Source of the DNA: Alkalihalobacterium alkalinitrilicum
Lineage (GTDB): Bacteria; Bacillota; Bacilli; Bacillales; Bacillaceae_F
DNA: 64,000 nt
NCBI RefSeq assembly: GCF_002019605.1
Contig: NZ_KV917368.1
Location: 3,982,519-4,046,518, forward strand
Reading direction: 5' to 3'
The notes under the pieces were generated by a model. That model saw only the letters and a program-made list of their open reading frames with translations, did not search any database and was not told the origin of the DNA. Made by a program: the position numbers and the translations under genes. The stretch's first letter is position 1. Each line of letters starts with the position of its first letter. This document shows, piece after piece, positions 17,957 through 26,900 of this stretch.

Positions 17957-19072
17957 ATGACTAAACGCAATAAAGCATATAAATTTCGTCTATACCCAAC
18001 AGATCAACAAACCTTGCTCATCCGCAAAACCTTTGGTTGCGTCCGCTTTGTATACAATAAAATGTTAGCCGAACGAATAGAAACCTATGAAACACTGAAA
18101 GACGATAAGGAAGCACTAAAAAAAGTCAAACATCCAACACCTTCCAAATATAAGAAAGAGTTTGAGTGGTTAAAAGAAGTCGATTCTTTAGCACTGGCAA
18201 ATGCACAACTCAATTTGGATAAGGCTTATAAGGCTTTTTTCAAGGGCAATGCTAAGTTTCCAAAATTCAAAAGCAAACGACACAAACAAAGCTACACTAC
18301 GAATGTCGTAAATGGAAATATTGAAATGTTGGATGGTCATATCAAATTACCTAAACTGAAAAACATCAAGCTCATGCAACATAGAGAGATTCCTATTGAA
18401 AACAAAATCAAGTCATGCACGATTTCCATGACTTCATCGGGGAAATACTACATTTCGATTTTGACTGAATATGAAAAAGAAATAAAGAACAAAGAAGTTA
18501 AAACTGTCGTTGGATTAGATTTTGCGATGGATGGTCTATTTGTCGATAGCGAAACAGGTAAGAAAGCCAATTACCCACGTTTCTATCGTCAAATGCTTGG
18601 TAAATTAGCAACGGAACAACAAAAATTATCTCGGAAGAAGAAAGGCTCTTCGAATTGGAACAAACAACGCATTCGAGTAGCTAAACTACAAGAGAAAGTG
18701 GCGAACCAACGGTGGAACTTCCTCCATCATAAATCGAAAGAATTAGCTACCAACTATGATGCGGTCATTGTTGAGGACTTAGACATGAGAGGAATGTCAC
18801 AAGCTCTCAAATTTGGTAAAAGTGTAGCTGACAATGGTTGGGGTATGTTCACAGCTTTCTTGCAGTACAAACTAAAAGACCAAGGAAAACATCTCGTCAA
18901 AATTGACAAATGGTTTCCTTCTACTAAAACTTGTTCGAGTTGCGGTACGGTACGAGAGATCAAACTATCTGAACGTATCTATCAATGCACTTGTGGACTA
19001 AAAATGGATAGAGATTATAATTCAGCACTGAACATCAAAAAAGAAGGAATACGCTTATTAGCGGCCGCCTAA
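17957..19072 (+). CDS. tnpB: TnpB (IS200/IS605-family RNA-guided nuclease)
   Basis: TnpB proteins are RuvC-fold nucleases guided by an RNA from the element's right end; they are ancestors of Cas12. The 371 residues have the helix-turn-helix-like N-terminus (KAYKFRLYPT) and all RuvC acidic motifs: Asp188 in VGLDFAMDG, Glu273 in VIVEDLDM and Asp351/Asp353 in MDRDYNSALNI. The zinc finger CSSCG...CTCG lies between the last two motifs. The ORF seems intact. It begins at ATG 17957 after GTGAGGTGATG. The right-end sequence downstream supports an active guide RNA locus. Confidence 0.95.
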   Translation: MTKRNKAYKFRLYPTDQQTLLIRKTFGCVRFVYNKMLAERIETYETLKDDKEALKKVKHPTPSKYKKEFEWLKEVDSLALANAQLNLDKAYKAFFKGNAKFPKFKSKRHKQSYTTNVVNGNIEMLDGHIKLPKLKNIKLMQHREIPIENKIKSCTISMTSSGKYYISILTEYEKEIKNKEVKTVVGLDFAMDGLFVDSETGKKANYPRFYRQMLGKLATEQQKLSRKKKGSSNWNKQRIRVAKLQEKVANQRWNFLHHKSKELATNYDAVIVEDLDMRGMSQALKFGKSVADNGWGMFTAFLQYKLKDQGKHLVKIDKWFPSTKTCSSCGTVREIKLSERIYQCTCGLKMDRDYNSALNIKKEGIRLLAAA

Positions 19073-19197
19073 TATTCTATAAACTCTTGGAACAAGAGGG
19101 TTAGCTTGGTCAATTTCGTCAGCTACCAAAAGTGACGATTACCCAAGAAGCCCCCACTTCAAGCAACCCGAAGGGTGGTAAGTGGTGGGTAGTTCAC
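19050..19197 (+). ncRNA. predicted omega RNA (reRNA) scaffold of TnpB
   Basis: In TnpB systems the guide RNA covers the 3' end of tnpB and the right end of the element, and its guide is the flanking DNA. Here the block after the stop codon holds several complementary segments (CCCCCACTTC against AAGTGGTGGG; CAACCCGAAGGGTGG) and ends in GTAGTTCAC at 19197. The guide would then start at 19198 with GATGCTGACTTAC. The start of the RNA is a guess; the end is set by comparison with the usual right-end form of these elements. Confidence 0.55.
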
Positions 19198-19461
19198 GAT
19201 GCTGACTTACAAAGTTGTAATATTAATACTTGAGTTTCGCACCCATGAACTTAATGATCATGTTCCCACTGAATTGTTACAGGTGGTACTGTCAATCTAA
19301 AAAGTCCCAACGTTGCTCGCTCGAACACTTCCCATCATCCTCACAGCAGGATAGGAAGTAAATCACTTCCTTGAAAACTTCAAGGCGGCGACTCTACTGT
19401 GGTACAATATAACAATGAAAAATAGAATAGGTGCCTAGCATCTATAGGGAGGTAAAGTGTT

Positions 19462-19884
19462 ATGTTGTCAATTGAAGAAATTAAAGAAATTATACCCCAT
19501 CGTTATCCATTTCTCCTCATTGATCGAATATTAGAAGTAGAAGAAGGGCAACGAGCGATTGGGATCAAAAATGTAACAGCGAATGAAGAGTTTTTTAACG
19601 GACATTTCCCAGACTACCCAGTTATGCCTGGCGTGTTGATCATTGAAGCGCTAGCCCAAGTGGGTGCAGTAGCTATTCTAAAAAAGGAAGAAAATCGTGG
19701 GAAATTAGCTTTCTTTGCGGGTATTGACAACTGTCGATTCAAAGAGCAAGTAAAACCAGGTGATCAATTGCGTTTAGAAGTTGAAATTGTTCGACTGCGC
19801 GGCCCGATTGGAAAAGGAAAAGCAACGGCTTCTGTTGACGGTAAAGTCGTGTGTGAAACTGAATTAATGTTTGCCCTTAAATAA
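19462..19884 (+). CDS. fabZ: 3-hydroxyacyl-[acyl-carrier-protein] dehydratase FabZ
   Basis: Dehydrates 3-hydroxyacyl-ACP to trans-2-enoyl-ACP in fatty-acid elongation. The 140-residue hot-dog protein has the catalytic His48 in [14 protein letters not shown] and Glu62 in IIEALAQ, plus the N-terminal [11 protein letters not shown] motif. The ATG follows AGGGAGGTAAAG. In Bacillus subtilis fabZ adjoins flhP; here an EpuA-like gene, a DoxX-like gene, IS110, ppsR-ppdK and a TnpB element intervene. A weak promoter (TTCAAG, 18 bases, TACAAT at 19379-19408) could serve it. Confidence 0.97.
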   Translation: MLSIEEIKEIIPHRYPFLLIDRILEVEEGQRAIGIKNVTANEEFFNGHFPDYPVMPGVLIIEALAQVGAVAILKKEENRGKLAFFAGIDNCRFKEQVKPGDQLRLEVEIVRLRGPIGKGKATASVDGKVVCETELMFALK

Positions 19885-19889
19885 GGACC

Positions 19890-19937
19890 AGCACCTTAGA
19901 CGCTTTGATATGTTCAAAGTGCGAGGTGCTATTTTTA
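19890..19937 (+). terminator. terminator after fabZ
   Basis: AGCACCT pairs with AGGTGCT, with an inner TTTGA/TCAAA stem, followed by ATTTTTATA. Confidence 0.85.
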
Positions 19938-20123
19938 TATTAACTTAATCGCAATATATGAAATTTAACATTGCCAAACAAATTTTCTGAACGACGAATC
20001 ATAATAGGAAAAAGAGGAATTTGACGAATTATATAGAATAATATAAAAAAACTGAGGAATCAATGGCGAAAGCTACTACTAAGGAAAAATAGAAAGACTT
20101 CAACGGAAAGTGGGGGAGGCTTT

Positions 20124-20159
20124 ATGATCGTATTCTTAACAGGAAGCCAAGCGAAATGA
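20124..20159 (+). CDS. candidate 11-codon leader peptide coupled to the GGDEF-EAL gene
   Basis: GGGGGAGG, the best ribosome binding site in this region, serves an ATG at 20124 and not the large gene. The frame MIVFLTGSQAK ends in a TGA that overlaps the ATG of the GGDEF-EAL gene (ATGA). Translational coupling is one reading; a frameshifted N-terminus is the other. Confidence 0.45.
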   Translation: MIVFLTGSQAK

Positions 20160-21874
20160 AATCGATTGTCGAAAAATTTGCTAATGATCGTGATAATGTT
20201 TGGCACCTGTTTAATCACATGAATGATGGATTAATGATTACGGACTATAAACAAAACATCATTGCGGTTAATCCCTCCTTTGAAAAAATAACCGGTTACA
20301 TTTTTGACGAAGTTGTCAATAAAAACCCTAGATTTTTACAATCAGGTCAAACGTCGCGTTCAGTGTTCAATGAAATGTGGGAAAAAATAAGAACTGAAGG
20401 AACGTGGACAGGAGAGTTGATCAACCAGCGAAAAAACGGTGAACAATTCTGGTCTTATATTACGGTTACTTATATCAAAAAGAAGAAGTTAGAAGATAGT
20501 TTTTATATAGGAATTATGAGAGACATTACGGAGAGAATTAAAGCCGAGAAACGAGTGTCCTATTTAGCTTATCATGACGATCTCACCCAACTTCCTAATC
20601 GTGCTTTATTTAAAAAACATATGAAAGAGACATTGCTCCATGCAAAACATAACAATGAAAAATTTGCGCTGTTGTTCCTCGACCTCGATCATTTCAAAAA
20701 AGTAAATGATTCTCTTGGTCACCATGTAGGGGATTTACTTCTTCAACATATCGCAACGAGGTTGAAAGAAGTCGTAGGAGAACATGGTATGGTCAGTCGC
20801 TTTGGTGGCGATGAATTTACGATCTTACTTCATCCTCTACCCAATAAGTGGGCAGCTTACGATATGGTTAATCGCATTATTCATAGCTTTCAAAAACCTG
20901 TGGATTGTGCTGGAGAAAAAATATACTCGAACACGAGCATGGGGATTAGTTTTTACCCTGAACACGGGTTGGACTTCCATACATTACTGAAAAACGCTGA
21001 TAGTGCGATGTACCAGGCGAAGCAAGAAGGTAGAAGTCAATTTCAAGAATATAACTATACGATGAATGAAGGCTCAAGAGAACGACTACAGCTAGAAAGG
21101 GAGCTAAGAACAGCGATACAAGACCAACAATTTCAAGTGTATTATCAGCTTCAAGTTGACGTGGACAAAGGTTTGCCTTATGGGATTGAAGCGCTTATCC
21201 GCTGGAATCACCCGAAAAAAGGAATTTTGTCACCCGCCGCTTTTCTACCAGCAGCAGAAGAAACAGGTCTGATCGTAAAAATAGATGACTGGGTCTTGCG
21301 GACAGCTTGCATGGAAACGAAAAAGTGGCATGATCAAGGGTTTGAAGATTTGGTCATCTCGGTAAATATTTCACAAAAGCAGTTTGATCGATTTGATTTT
21401 GTTGAGAGAGTGAAGCACATTTTAAATGAAACGAAATTAAACCCTGAACGACTTTGCCTTGAAATCACTGAAAATATGGCGATCACTCACATCAATCAGG
21501 CAGTGGATAAGCTTAATAAGTTAAAAAAGATCGGTGTGAAATTTTCACTTGATGATTTTGGAACAGGGTATTCATCTTTAAGCCAATTAAAACATTTCCC
21601 GATTAATACGTTGAAGATTGATAAATCATTTGTACAGCAATCAAGCGAAGAACAAGAAAACCATGCCATCGTAAAATTAATTATTGCCATGGCTAATAGT
21701 CTCAATTTCTCGGTCATTTGTGAAGGGGTTGAAACCGAAGATCAGTTAAGGCTGATCAAAAAGGAAGGCTGTAACCATGCACAAGGCTACCTATTTAGCA
21801 AACCGCTATCGTTTGAAAAATGTGGTTCTGTGATGAAAAGTATGAATTGTGGTAAATTCTCTAACAGTTTGTAA
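20156..21874 (+). CDS. PAS-GGDEF-EAL cyclic-di-GMP turnover protein
   Basis: Predicted to make and/or degrade c-di-GMP in response to a PAS-sensed signal. Residues about 12-130 form a PAS/PAC sensor (MNDGLMITDYKQNIIAVN... IMRDITERIKAE). The diguanylate cyclase domain follows with an intact GGDEF at 217-221 (RFGGDEF). The EAL phosphodiesterase domain has Glu345-Ala-Leu347, DDFGTGYSSLSQL and LKIDKSF. Both catalytic motifs are intact, so the net activity cannot be told from sequence. There are no membrane helices, so it is cytosolic. Its ATG is preceded only by a weak AGGAAG 11 bases away, and translation probably depends on the overlapping 11-codon frame. Confidence 0.94.
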   Translation: MKSIVEKFANDRDNVWHLFNHMNDGLMITDYKQNIIAVNPSFEKITGYIFDEVVNKNPRFLQSGQTSRSVFNEMWEKIRTEGTWTGELINQRKNGEQFWSYITVTYIKKKKLEDSFYIGIMRDITERIKAEKRVSYLAYHDDLTQLPNRALFKKHMKETLLHAKHNNEKFALLFLDLDHFKKVNDSLGHHVGDLLLQHIATRLKEVVGEHGMVSRFGGDEFTILLHPLPNKWAAYDMVNRIIHSFQKPVDCAGEKIYSNTSMGISFYPEHGLDFHTLLKNADSAMYQAKQEGRSQFQEYNYTMNEGSRERLQLERELRTAIQDQQFQVYYQLQVDVDKGLPYGIEALIRWNHPKKGILSPAAFLPAAEETGLIVKIDDWVLRTACMETKKWHDQGFEDLVISVNISQKQFDRFDFVERVKHILNETKLNPERLCLEITENMAITHINQAVDKLNKLKKIGVKFSLDDFGTGYSSLSQLKHFPINTLKIDKSFVQQSSEEQENHAIVKLIIAMANSLNFSVICEGVETEDQLRLIKKEGCNHAQGYLFSKPLSFEKCGSVMKSMNCGKFSNSL

Positions 21875-21999
21875 GAATGTCGTGATATTACCAAAAATCC
21901 CTGAATTAGGTAGACGTGGAATTCGCTGTTTGTTACGATAACGTCAGGTTAACAGAAATACATATTGCGTTAACCATATTAAAACCATACGGGGGTTTG

Positions 22000-22263
22000 A
22001 TGAACATGAAAAAATTCTTATTAGGATTAGGTACAGCTGTACTAGCTTTAGGAGTATTAGCTGCTTGTGGAGAAACACCTGCTGACGAAGAGGCTCCAGT
22101 AGAAGAAGCACCAATCGGAGAAGAAGCTCCAATTGAAGAGGATGCTGACTTAGGCGCAGAAGAGCCTGCAGATGACTTAGAAGATGCTGAAGGCGACCTA
22201 GAAGAGCCAGTTGAAGACGACGTTGATCTTGGCGAAGAAGAAGAAGAAGAAGCTCAAGGTTAA
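22000..22263 (+). CDS. small acidic lipoprotein
   Basis: 87 residues: a lipoprotein signal peptide (MNMKKFLLGLG...) with lipobox LAAC, Cys near residue 24, then an almost wholly acidic tail rich in Glu, Asp, Pro and Ala (EEAPVEEAP, GEEAPIEED repeats). It should be a membrane-anchored, highly negative extracellular peptide. The ATG at 22000 follows GGGGG; a second ATG two codons on is possible. A terminator follows closely. Acidic exported proteins are common in alkaliphiles. I know no specific function. Confidence 0.75.
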   Translation: MNMKKFLLGLGTAVLALGVLAACGETPADEEAPVEEAPIGEEAPIEEDADLGAEEPADDLEDAEGDLEEPVEDDVDLGEEEEEEAQG

Positions 22264-22288
22264 TAACGAGCGCAATATTTATAGTAAT

Positions 22289-22317
22289 AAGGCTGCCGAT
22301 CTATGGCGGCCTTTTTT
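22289..22317 (+). terminator. terminator after the acidic lipoprotein
   Basis: AAGGCTGCC pairs with GGCGGCCTT (one mismatch) and runs into TTTTTT. Confidence 0.8.
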
Positions 22318-22384
22318 ACATGAATGGAATGGAAAGGCTATCTTCAGGATCAAGGTTTTCGCGGTGTCTGTTTAGCTCGAAAAA

Positions 22385-22520
22385 TGTCGAGAAATCGATA
22401 TATGGGAGGAGGTTGAAAATAAATAGACCAAGATTGAAAATAAAAGCCTCGAACTCAAAAATAAAAGCACGAAATTAAAAATAAAAGGGCTCAACATAAA
22501 AATAAACAGAAAAATAAAGA
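22385..22520. repeat. A-rich iteron array, copy 1 (TCGAGAAATCGATA + AAAATAAAAG series)
   Basis: Begins with TGTCGAGAAATCGATATA and continues as five short units, each a variable 6-9 bases followed by TGAAAATAAA or a close variant, spaced about 17 bases apart. It lies directly upstream of the second NERD gene. Related copies are at 23638-23740 and 29143-29235. Confidence 0.75.
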
Positions 22521-22587
22521 AAAGAGGCAGGAAATTCGCACCAAGACATGGAATCCAATCACGATAAAATAGGATTGGAGTAAGAAA

Positions 22588-23556
22588 ATGATCATAAAAA
22601 AGCGAGAAATACCTCTATCCATTCAAAAATTACAGGCATTGCACCGCAGGATCCCTAAACAGCATCCCAAACAGCCAGTAATAAAAGAAAATTTAGCTAA
22701 AAGGCTGGCTGGATATAAGGGTGAACACTCAATTGATTACCCAATAAGCTTCCTCCCAGAAAAAAACTACTTCATACTACACGATGTACGACTTTTTGAT
22801 TCAATGCATTACTTTCAGATGGATAGTTTAGTGCTCAATCAAAAATTTGTACTCATTTTAGAAGTTAAAAACAATACAGGGAGTTTGTACTTTGACCAAG
22901 CATTCCATCAACTGATACGAACGTTGGACGGCCAGAAAGAAGCCTTTCCAGATCCTCTACTACAAATTCAGCGCCAAGAGCAGCAATTGAAAAAGTGGTT
23001 AGTACATAACCATCTCCCAGAAATCCCCATCCTCTCCTTAGTTGTTATCAGTAATCCCTATACATTACTTCAATCTTCTCCAGAAAATAAATTAATCCAT
23101 CAAAAAGTGATCCGCAGTGAATTTCTTCCAATGAAAATCAATCAGTTTGAGGAAGAATATCAAGCTGACATCCTTTCTCAGAAAGAGTTAAAAAGGATAA
23201 TTAGCAAAATGAAAAAACAGCATTCCCCCGTCGATCAAAACATGTTAGAGCAGTTTGAGCTTACAAAAGAAGATTTGATAAAAGGCGTGTTCTGTCCAGC
23301 GTGTGATTACCTCCCTTTACGGCGGATTTATGGTACGTGGTATTGCCCCCAATGCACCTGTAAAAATCAAAGTGCCCACATAGGGTCTATAAAGGATTAC
23401 CAACTCCTATTGGGACCTACCTTTACGAACAGCGCCATGAGAGACTTTTTACAAATTTCTTCCCCTTCCCTTATGACAAGATTACTTCAATCCATGGACA
23501 TTCCTTATGCAGGCACAAGAAAAGGACGAATTTATCATTTAGTACAGGAGGAGTAA
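22588..23556 (+). CDS. NERD domain protein with C-terminal zinc-ribbon (paralogue)
   Basis: Second NERD protein, 322 residues, clearly homologous in layout to 2961-3899. Both begin MIIK followed by a basic residue and a conserved Pro-Leu. The nuclease-like core has Glu46 (KGEHSID), Asp79 (FQMDS) and Glu92-x-Lys94 (LEVKNN). The C-terminal ribbon is CPACD...CPQCTC. The start ATG follows GGAGTAAG. It stands alone, bracketed by two related A-rich repeat arrays in the same orientation (22385-22520 and 23638-23740), as if the gene and repeats moved or were duplicated as a unit. A DNA-processing role is inferred from the fold only. Confidence 0.82.
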   Translation: MIIKKREIPLSIQKLQALHRRIPKQHPKQPVIKENLAKRLAGYKGEHSIDYPISFLPEKNYFILHDVRLFDSMHYFQMDSLVLNQKFVLILEVKNNTGSLYFDQAFHQLIRTLDGQKEAFPDPLLQIQRQEQQLKKWLVHNHLPEIPILSLVVISNPYTLLQSSPENKLIHQKVIRSEFLPMKINQFEEEYQADILSQKELKRIISKMKKQHSPVDQNMLEQFELTKEDLIKGVFCPACDYLPLRRIYGTWYCPQCTCKNQSAHIGSIKDYQLLLGPTFTNSAMRDFLQISSPSLMTRLLQSMDIPYAGTRKGRIYHLVQEE

Positions 23557-23637
23557 TGAAATTCGTGCTACGGATCTCCTTAATGTAACGTTGTTCTTTT
23601 CTGTGCGGAAATTGATAGTGTCGAATTATATCAGGTA

Positions 23638-23740
23638 TTGTCGAGAAATCGATATATTGGCCGAGGTTGAAAATAAAAGACCAAGATTAAAAATAAAAGC
23701 GCCGAGCTCAAAAATAAAAGGGCCCAACTTAAAATAATCT
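23638..23740. repeat. A-rich iteron array, copy 2
   Basis: Same start (TGTCGAGAAATCGATATA) and same series as copy 1: GAGGTTGAAAATAAAAGACC, then AAGATTAAAAATAAAAGC, then CTCAAAAATAAAAGG and a partial fourth unit. It is in direct orientation with copy 1, on the other side of the NERD gene. Confidence 0.75.
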
Positions 23741-23773
23741 GCTCCCAAAACCTAAAATAACGGAAGATAAGTT

Positions 23774-23812
23774 AAAAAACCCCCTCCATTTGTCACCAAA
23801 TGAAGGAGGAAC
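23774..23812 (-). terminator. terminator of the LysM/GH18 gene
   Basis: Read on the minus strand, CCTCC and CATTTG pair with CAAATG and GGGGG, followed by TTTTTT. It lies about 140 bases beyond the stop of the minus-strand gene. Confidence 0.75.
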
Positions 23813-23952
23813 GTTATAAAAAATACAAATGTAACGCAGCAATTATGGATTTCATCCTAAAAAATCACCCGAATGATACCACGCATGTCTCTCATCCCAG
23901 AAAATTACCCGAAATAGTCACATGCCTGCATCCCTCATAAGGCCCCAACTAC

Positions 23953-26900
23953 TTAAGGTATTCTTAGCTCTTGTCCGACGTGTATTGTGTCGCCTGATAA
24001 GTCATTTGCTTCCTTAATGGCATCAACCGTCGTGCCAAAGCGTGAAGCAATTCGCCACAAGGAGTCTCCTGACACGACTGTGTACGTTTGAACTTCTGTT
24101 ATTACATCTTCCATAGCTTCCTCTTCTACGGCTACATCCCGATTAGTAGGAATTCTCAACGTCTGTCCAACAAAAATCGCATCGCCCGTTAAATTATTGG
24201 CTTCCTTAATCGCCGCAATCGTTGTGTCAAACCGATTCGCGATCACCCAGAGGCTATCTCCAGAAACCACCTGGTAGGAAGTGTAACTTCCAGGTGCAGA
24301 CACAGGTTCTGAATCTTGTCCTGAATTAGGTGAAGAAGAACTCACTGGTACCGTAGTAGGAAGGGTGGTTGCATAGCTATTGAAAACCTCTAAGTTCCCT
24401 TGTCCTAAGCTCCAGGTTCCGACTCCACGAATATTGTACTTACTTACAAGCGCAAGTTTTTGCCGCGCCGATTCTTCATTTTCAAACCAAATCGTATACG
24501 TTCCAGGTTCTAACGTACGGCCACCGACTACGGTGACTGGATCGCCTTCACGAATAGTAATCGTCGCTTTCGGTGATTGGCTTGCCTCGTCGAACTCAAC
24601 GGTGCCGTTGTACCGCTCGATCATTTGCTCGACAGCCGTATTGGAGATACCAAATCCGCCAACTGAAGCTCCTTCCATCCAATAGCGGCCATATTGTGCT
24701 AATCCGACGACGATTTTATCGCGTGGAACTCCTTGATCAATCGCATATTGAATCGAACGCTCTACCCAAGGAAGGCTTGCCACTGGTCCAGGGTCCCCGC
24801 CATGGTAGCTTTCATCATACGACATAATCATTATATAATCGACATACTTGGCTAAGTTCGTATAATCATAGGCCCCGTGCCAGCCAGTATTCCAACCATT
24901 TGGATTGGCAGCAACAGCGACTGATACTTCTTTATGTGCAGGAACTAACTCACGTAACAACCGCACAAATTCGGTAAAATGATCGCGGTCCGCCACTGTA
25001 ATATTTTCAAGGTCCACATTTACGCCGTCTAGGTTATAGCGCTCGATGGCATCGGCGATTTGCTGTACAGCTTGCTCCTTGTTTGCCAGCATCGCACGTC
25101 CAATTTCTCGGTCCCAGTGATTACTTAAAAAGGGAACAACACGAATCCCTTGCAGGTGCATCGTTTCAATAAAATGGGTATCCAGCTGATAAGTAAGTTT
25201 TAATGTCCCATCTGGATTTACATCGAAGTAGCTGGGCGAGACAACGTTTACCGAGTGACTTGTTTGATTTACCGTACTGATAAAGTGTTGTGTATTCCCA
25301 AAATACAAATAGCCAAGATTGATCACTTCACTAGCGGAAGCAGGTAGCCTTAACGTTTGGCCCACTTGGATCGTATCTCCAGTTAAATTGTTCATTGAAC
25401 GTAAGGCAGTAGCGGTTGTGTTAAAGCGTTTCGCGATCATATCCAGTGTGTCCCCAGCTGCAACGATATACGAAGAAACTGAAACCAACGTCACTTCACT
25501 CACATTTTCTGCTTTATCTCGTTGTTGAACCGTGATCTTAACATCTTCGGTAGACTCCAAGTGGCTAACAGGTACATGGATCGTAAAAAAACCATTTCTA
25601 TTAGCTGTTGCGCTAACCGATGTCGGTTCCTCGCGAAGCGGGTCATCAATAAAAACAGTGACAGTTGCACCTGGCTCCGCAGTACCAATCACCGTATATA
25701 CAGGCTCGCCATTAACGTAACTAAATCCATTTTTGGCAATAACAGCGTCCTCAACAACTGTATCCTTTTCGATCGTTGCCGTTTGGACTTCACTCGTGTT
25801 TCCAGCTAAATCGGTTTGAGTTATCCTTATACTAATAGGCCCATCCTCTAAAGTACTTAGATCAAGAGTGGCACCAAAGGCTCCATCTCTTACTTCCACT
25901 TCTTCGATTACTTCATTCACGCCATCGCTAAAAACAAGGACCACTCTCGTCCCATCATCAGAACCCCACGCAATCATAGAAAAGAGGTCGACATTATCTC
26001 GGTTAATAAATTCAGGTAAATCTAACGTGACTTCACTAGGAGCAACGGTATCTTTAAATATCGTCCTAGCTTGATCGGCTTTGTTACCCGCCTTATCACT
26101 GATCGTAAACAACACGGTGATATCGCCATCCGAGAGGGTCCGTACATCGAATGGAACTTCGAACCTACCGTCACTGTCTGCGGTCATCGTTTTCTTAATT
26201 ACTTTTAAACCATCTGTCAATGTGATATCGACCGTACTATCAGGCTCTACTGCACCAGCGAGGAGGTAATCGGCCTCATTTCCACTGTAAATAATTCCTC
26301 CATCATCGAGACTAAAATCAGCGGGAGCAATCGTATCCTTGATGACTGTCTCTGTTGCAGCTTCACTTGTGTTTCCTGCCCGATCGGTTTGTGTGATTTT
26401 GAATTGAATGTCTCCGTCATCGATCGTTGAGACATCAATAGGAATGTGGTAGACCCCATTTTCATCCGCTCTCGTTGTAAAAGAAATCGACTGCTCTAAA
26501 CGATTAGTGGCAGTGATGGCAATCAATGCATTGGCTTCTGCAGTCCCAGTGATCTCATAGCTCGATTGATTTTCTCCATTGATAAACCCACGATTATCAA
26601 AAAGGGGAGCGTCTGGGATGAGAGTGTCCTTTTCCACCGTCATTTCCTGAACGGCACTTGTAATCCCTGCCTTGCTCGTTTGGGTCGCCCGAAGCGTTAA
26701 GCTTGTATCGTCTAATGACGTTACATCGATCGTGACATCAAATATTCCATTTTCAGCTGTGGTCGTCGTTGCTCGAACCTCAGGATTCACACCGTCCGTT
26801 AAAATGACTTCCACGGTTGTGCCAGGTTGAGCATGGCCATTTACGGTAAAATGAGCGGCGGTTTCTTGATTGATCGCCTCGATCGGCTCGAGGGTAGGGG

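Larger units (their letters stand above)
17817..19197 (+). mobile_element. IS1341-type (IS200/IS605 group) element with tnpB only
   Basis: The left part shows a hairpin-forming segment (CTCCC near 17812 against GGGGGAG ending at 17864, with AGGGCAAAGCCC inside), as is usual for IS200/IS605-group ends. The right end is the typical hairpin block finishing in AAGTGGTGGGTAGTTCAC at about 19180-19197. Only tnpB lies between them; no Y1 transposase tnpA is present, so mobility would need one in trans. The exact left boundary and target-adjacent motif cannot be fixed from one copy. Confidence 0.7.
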
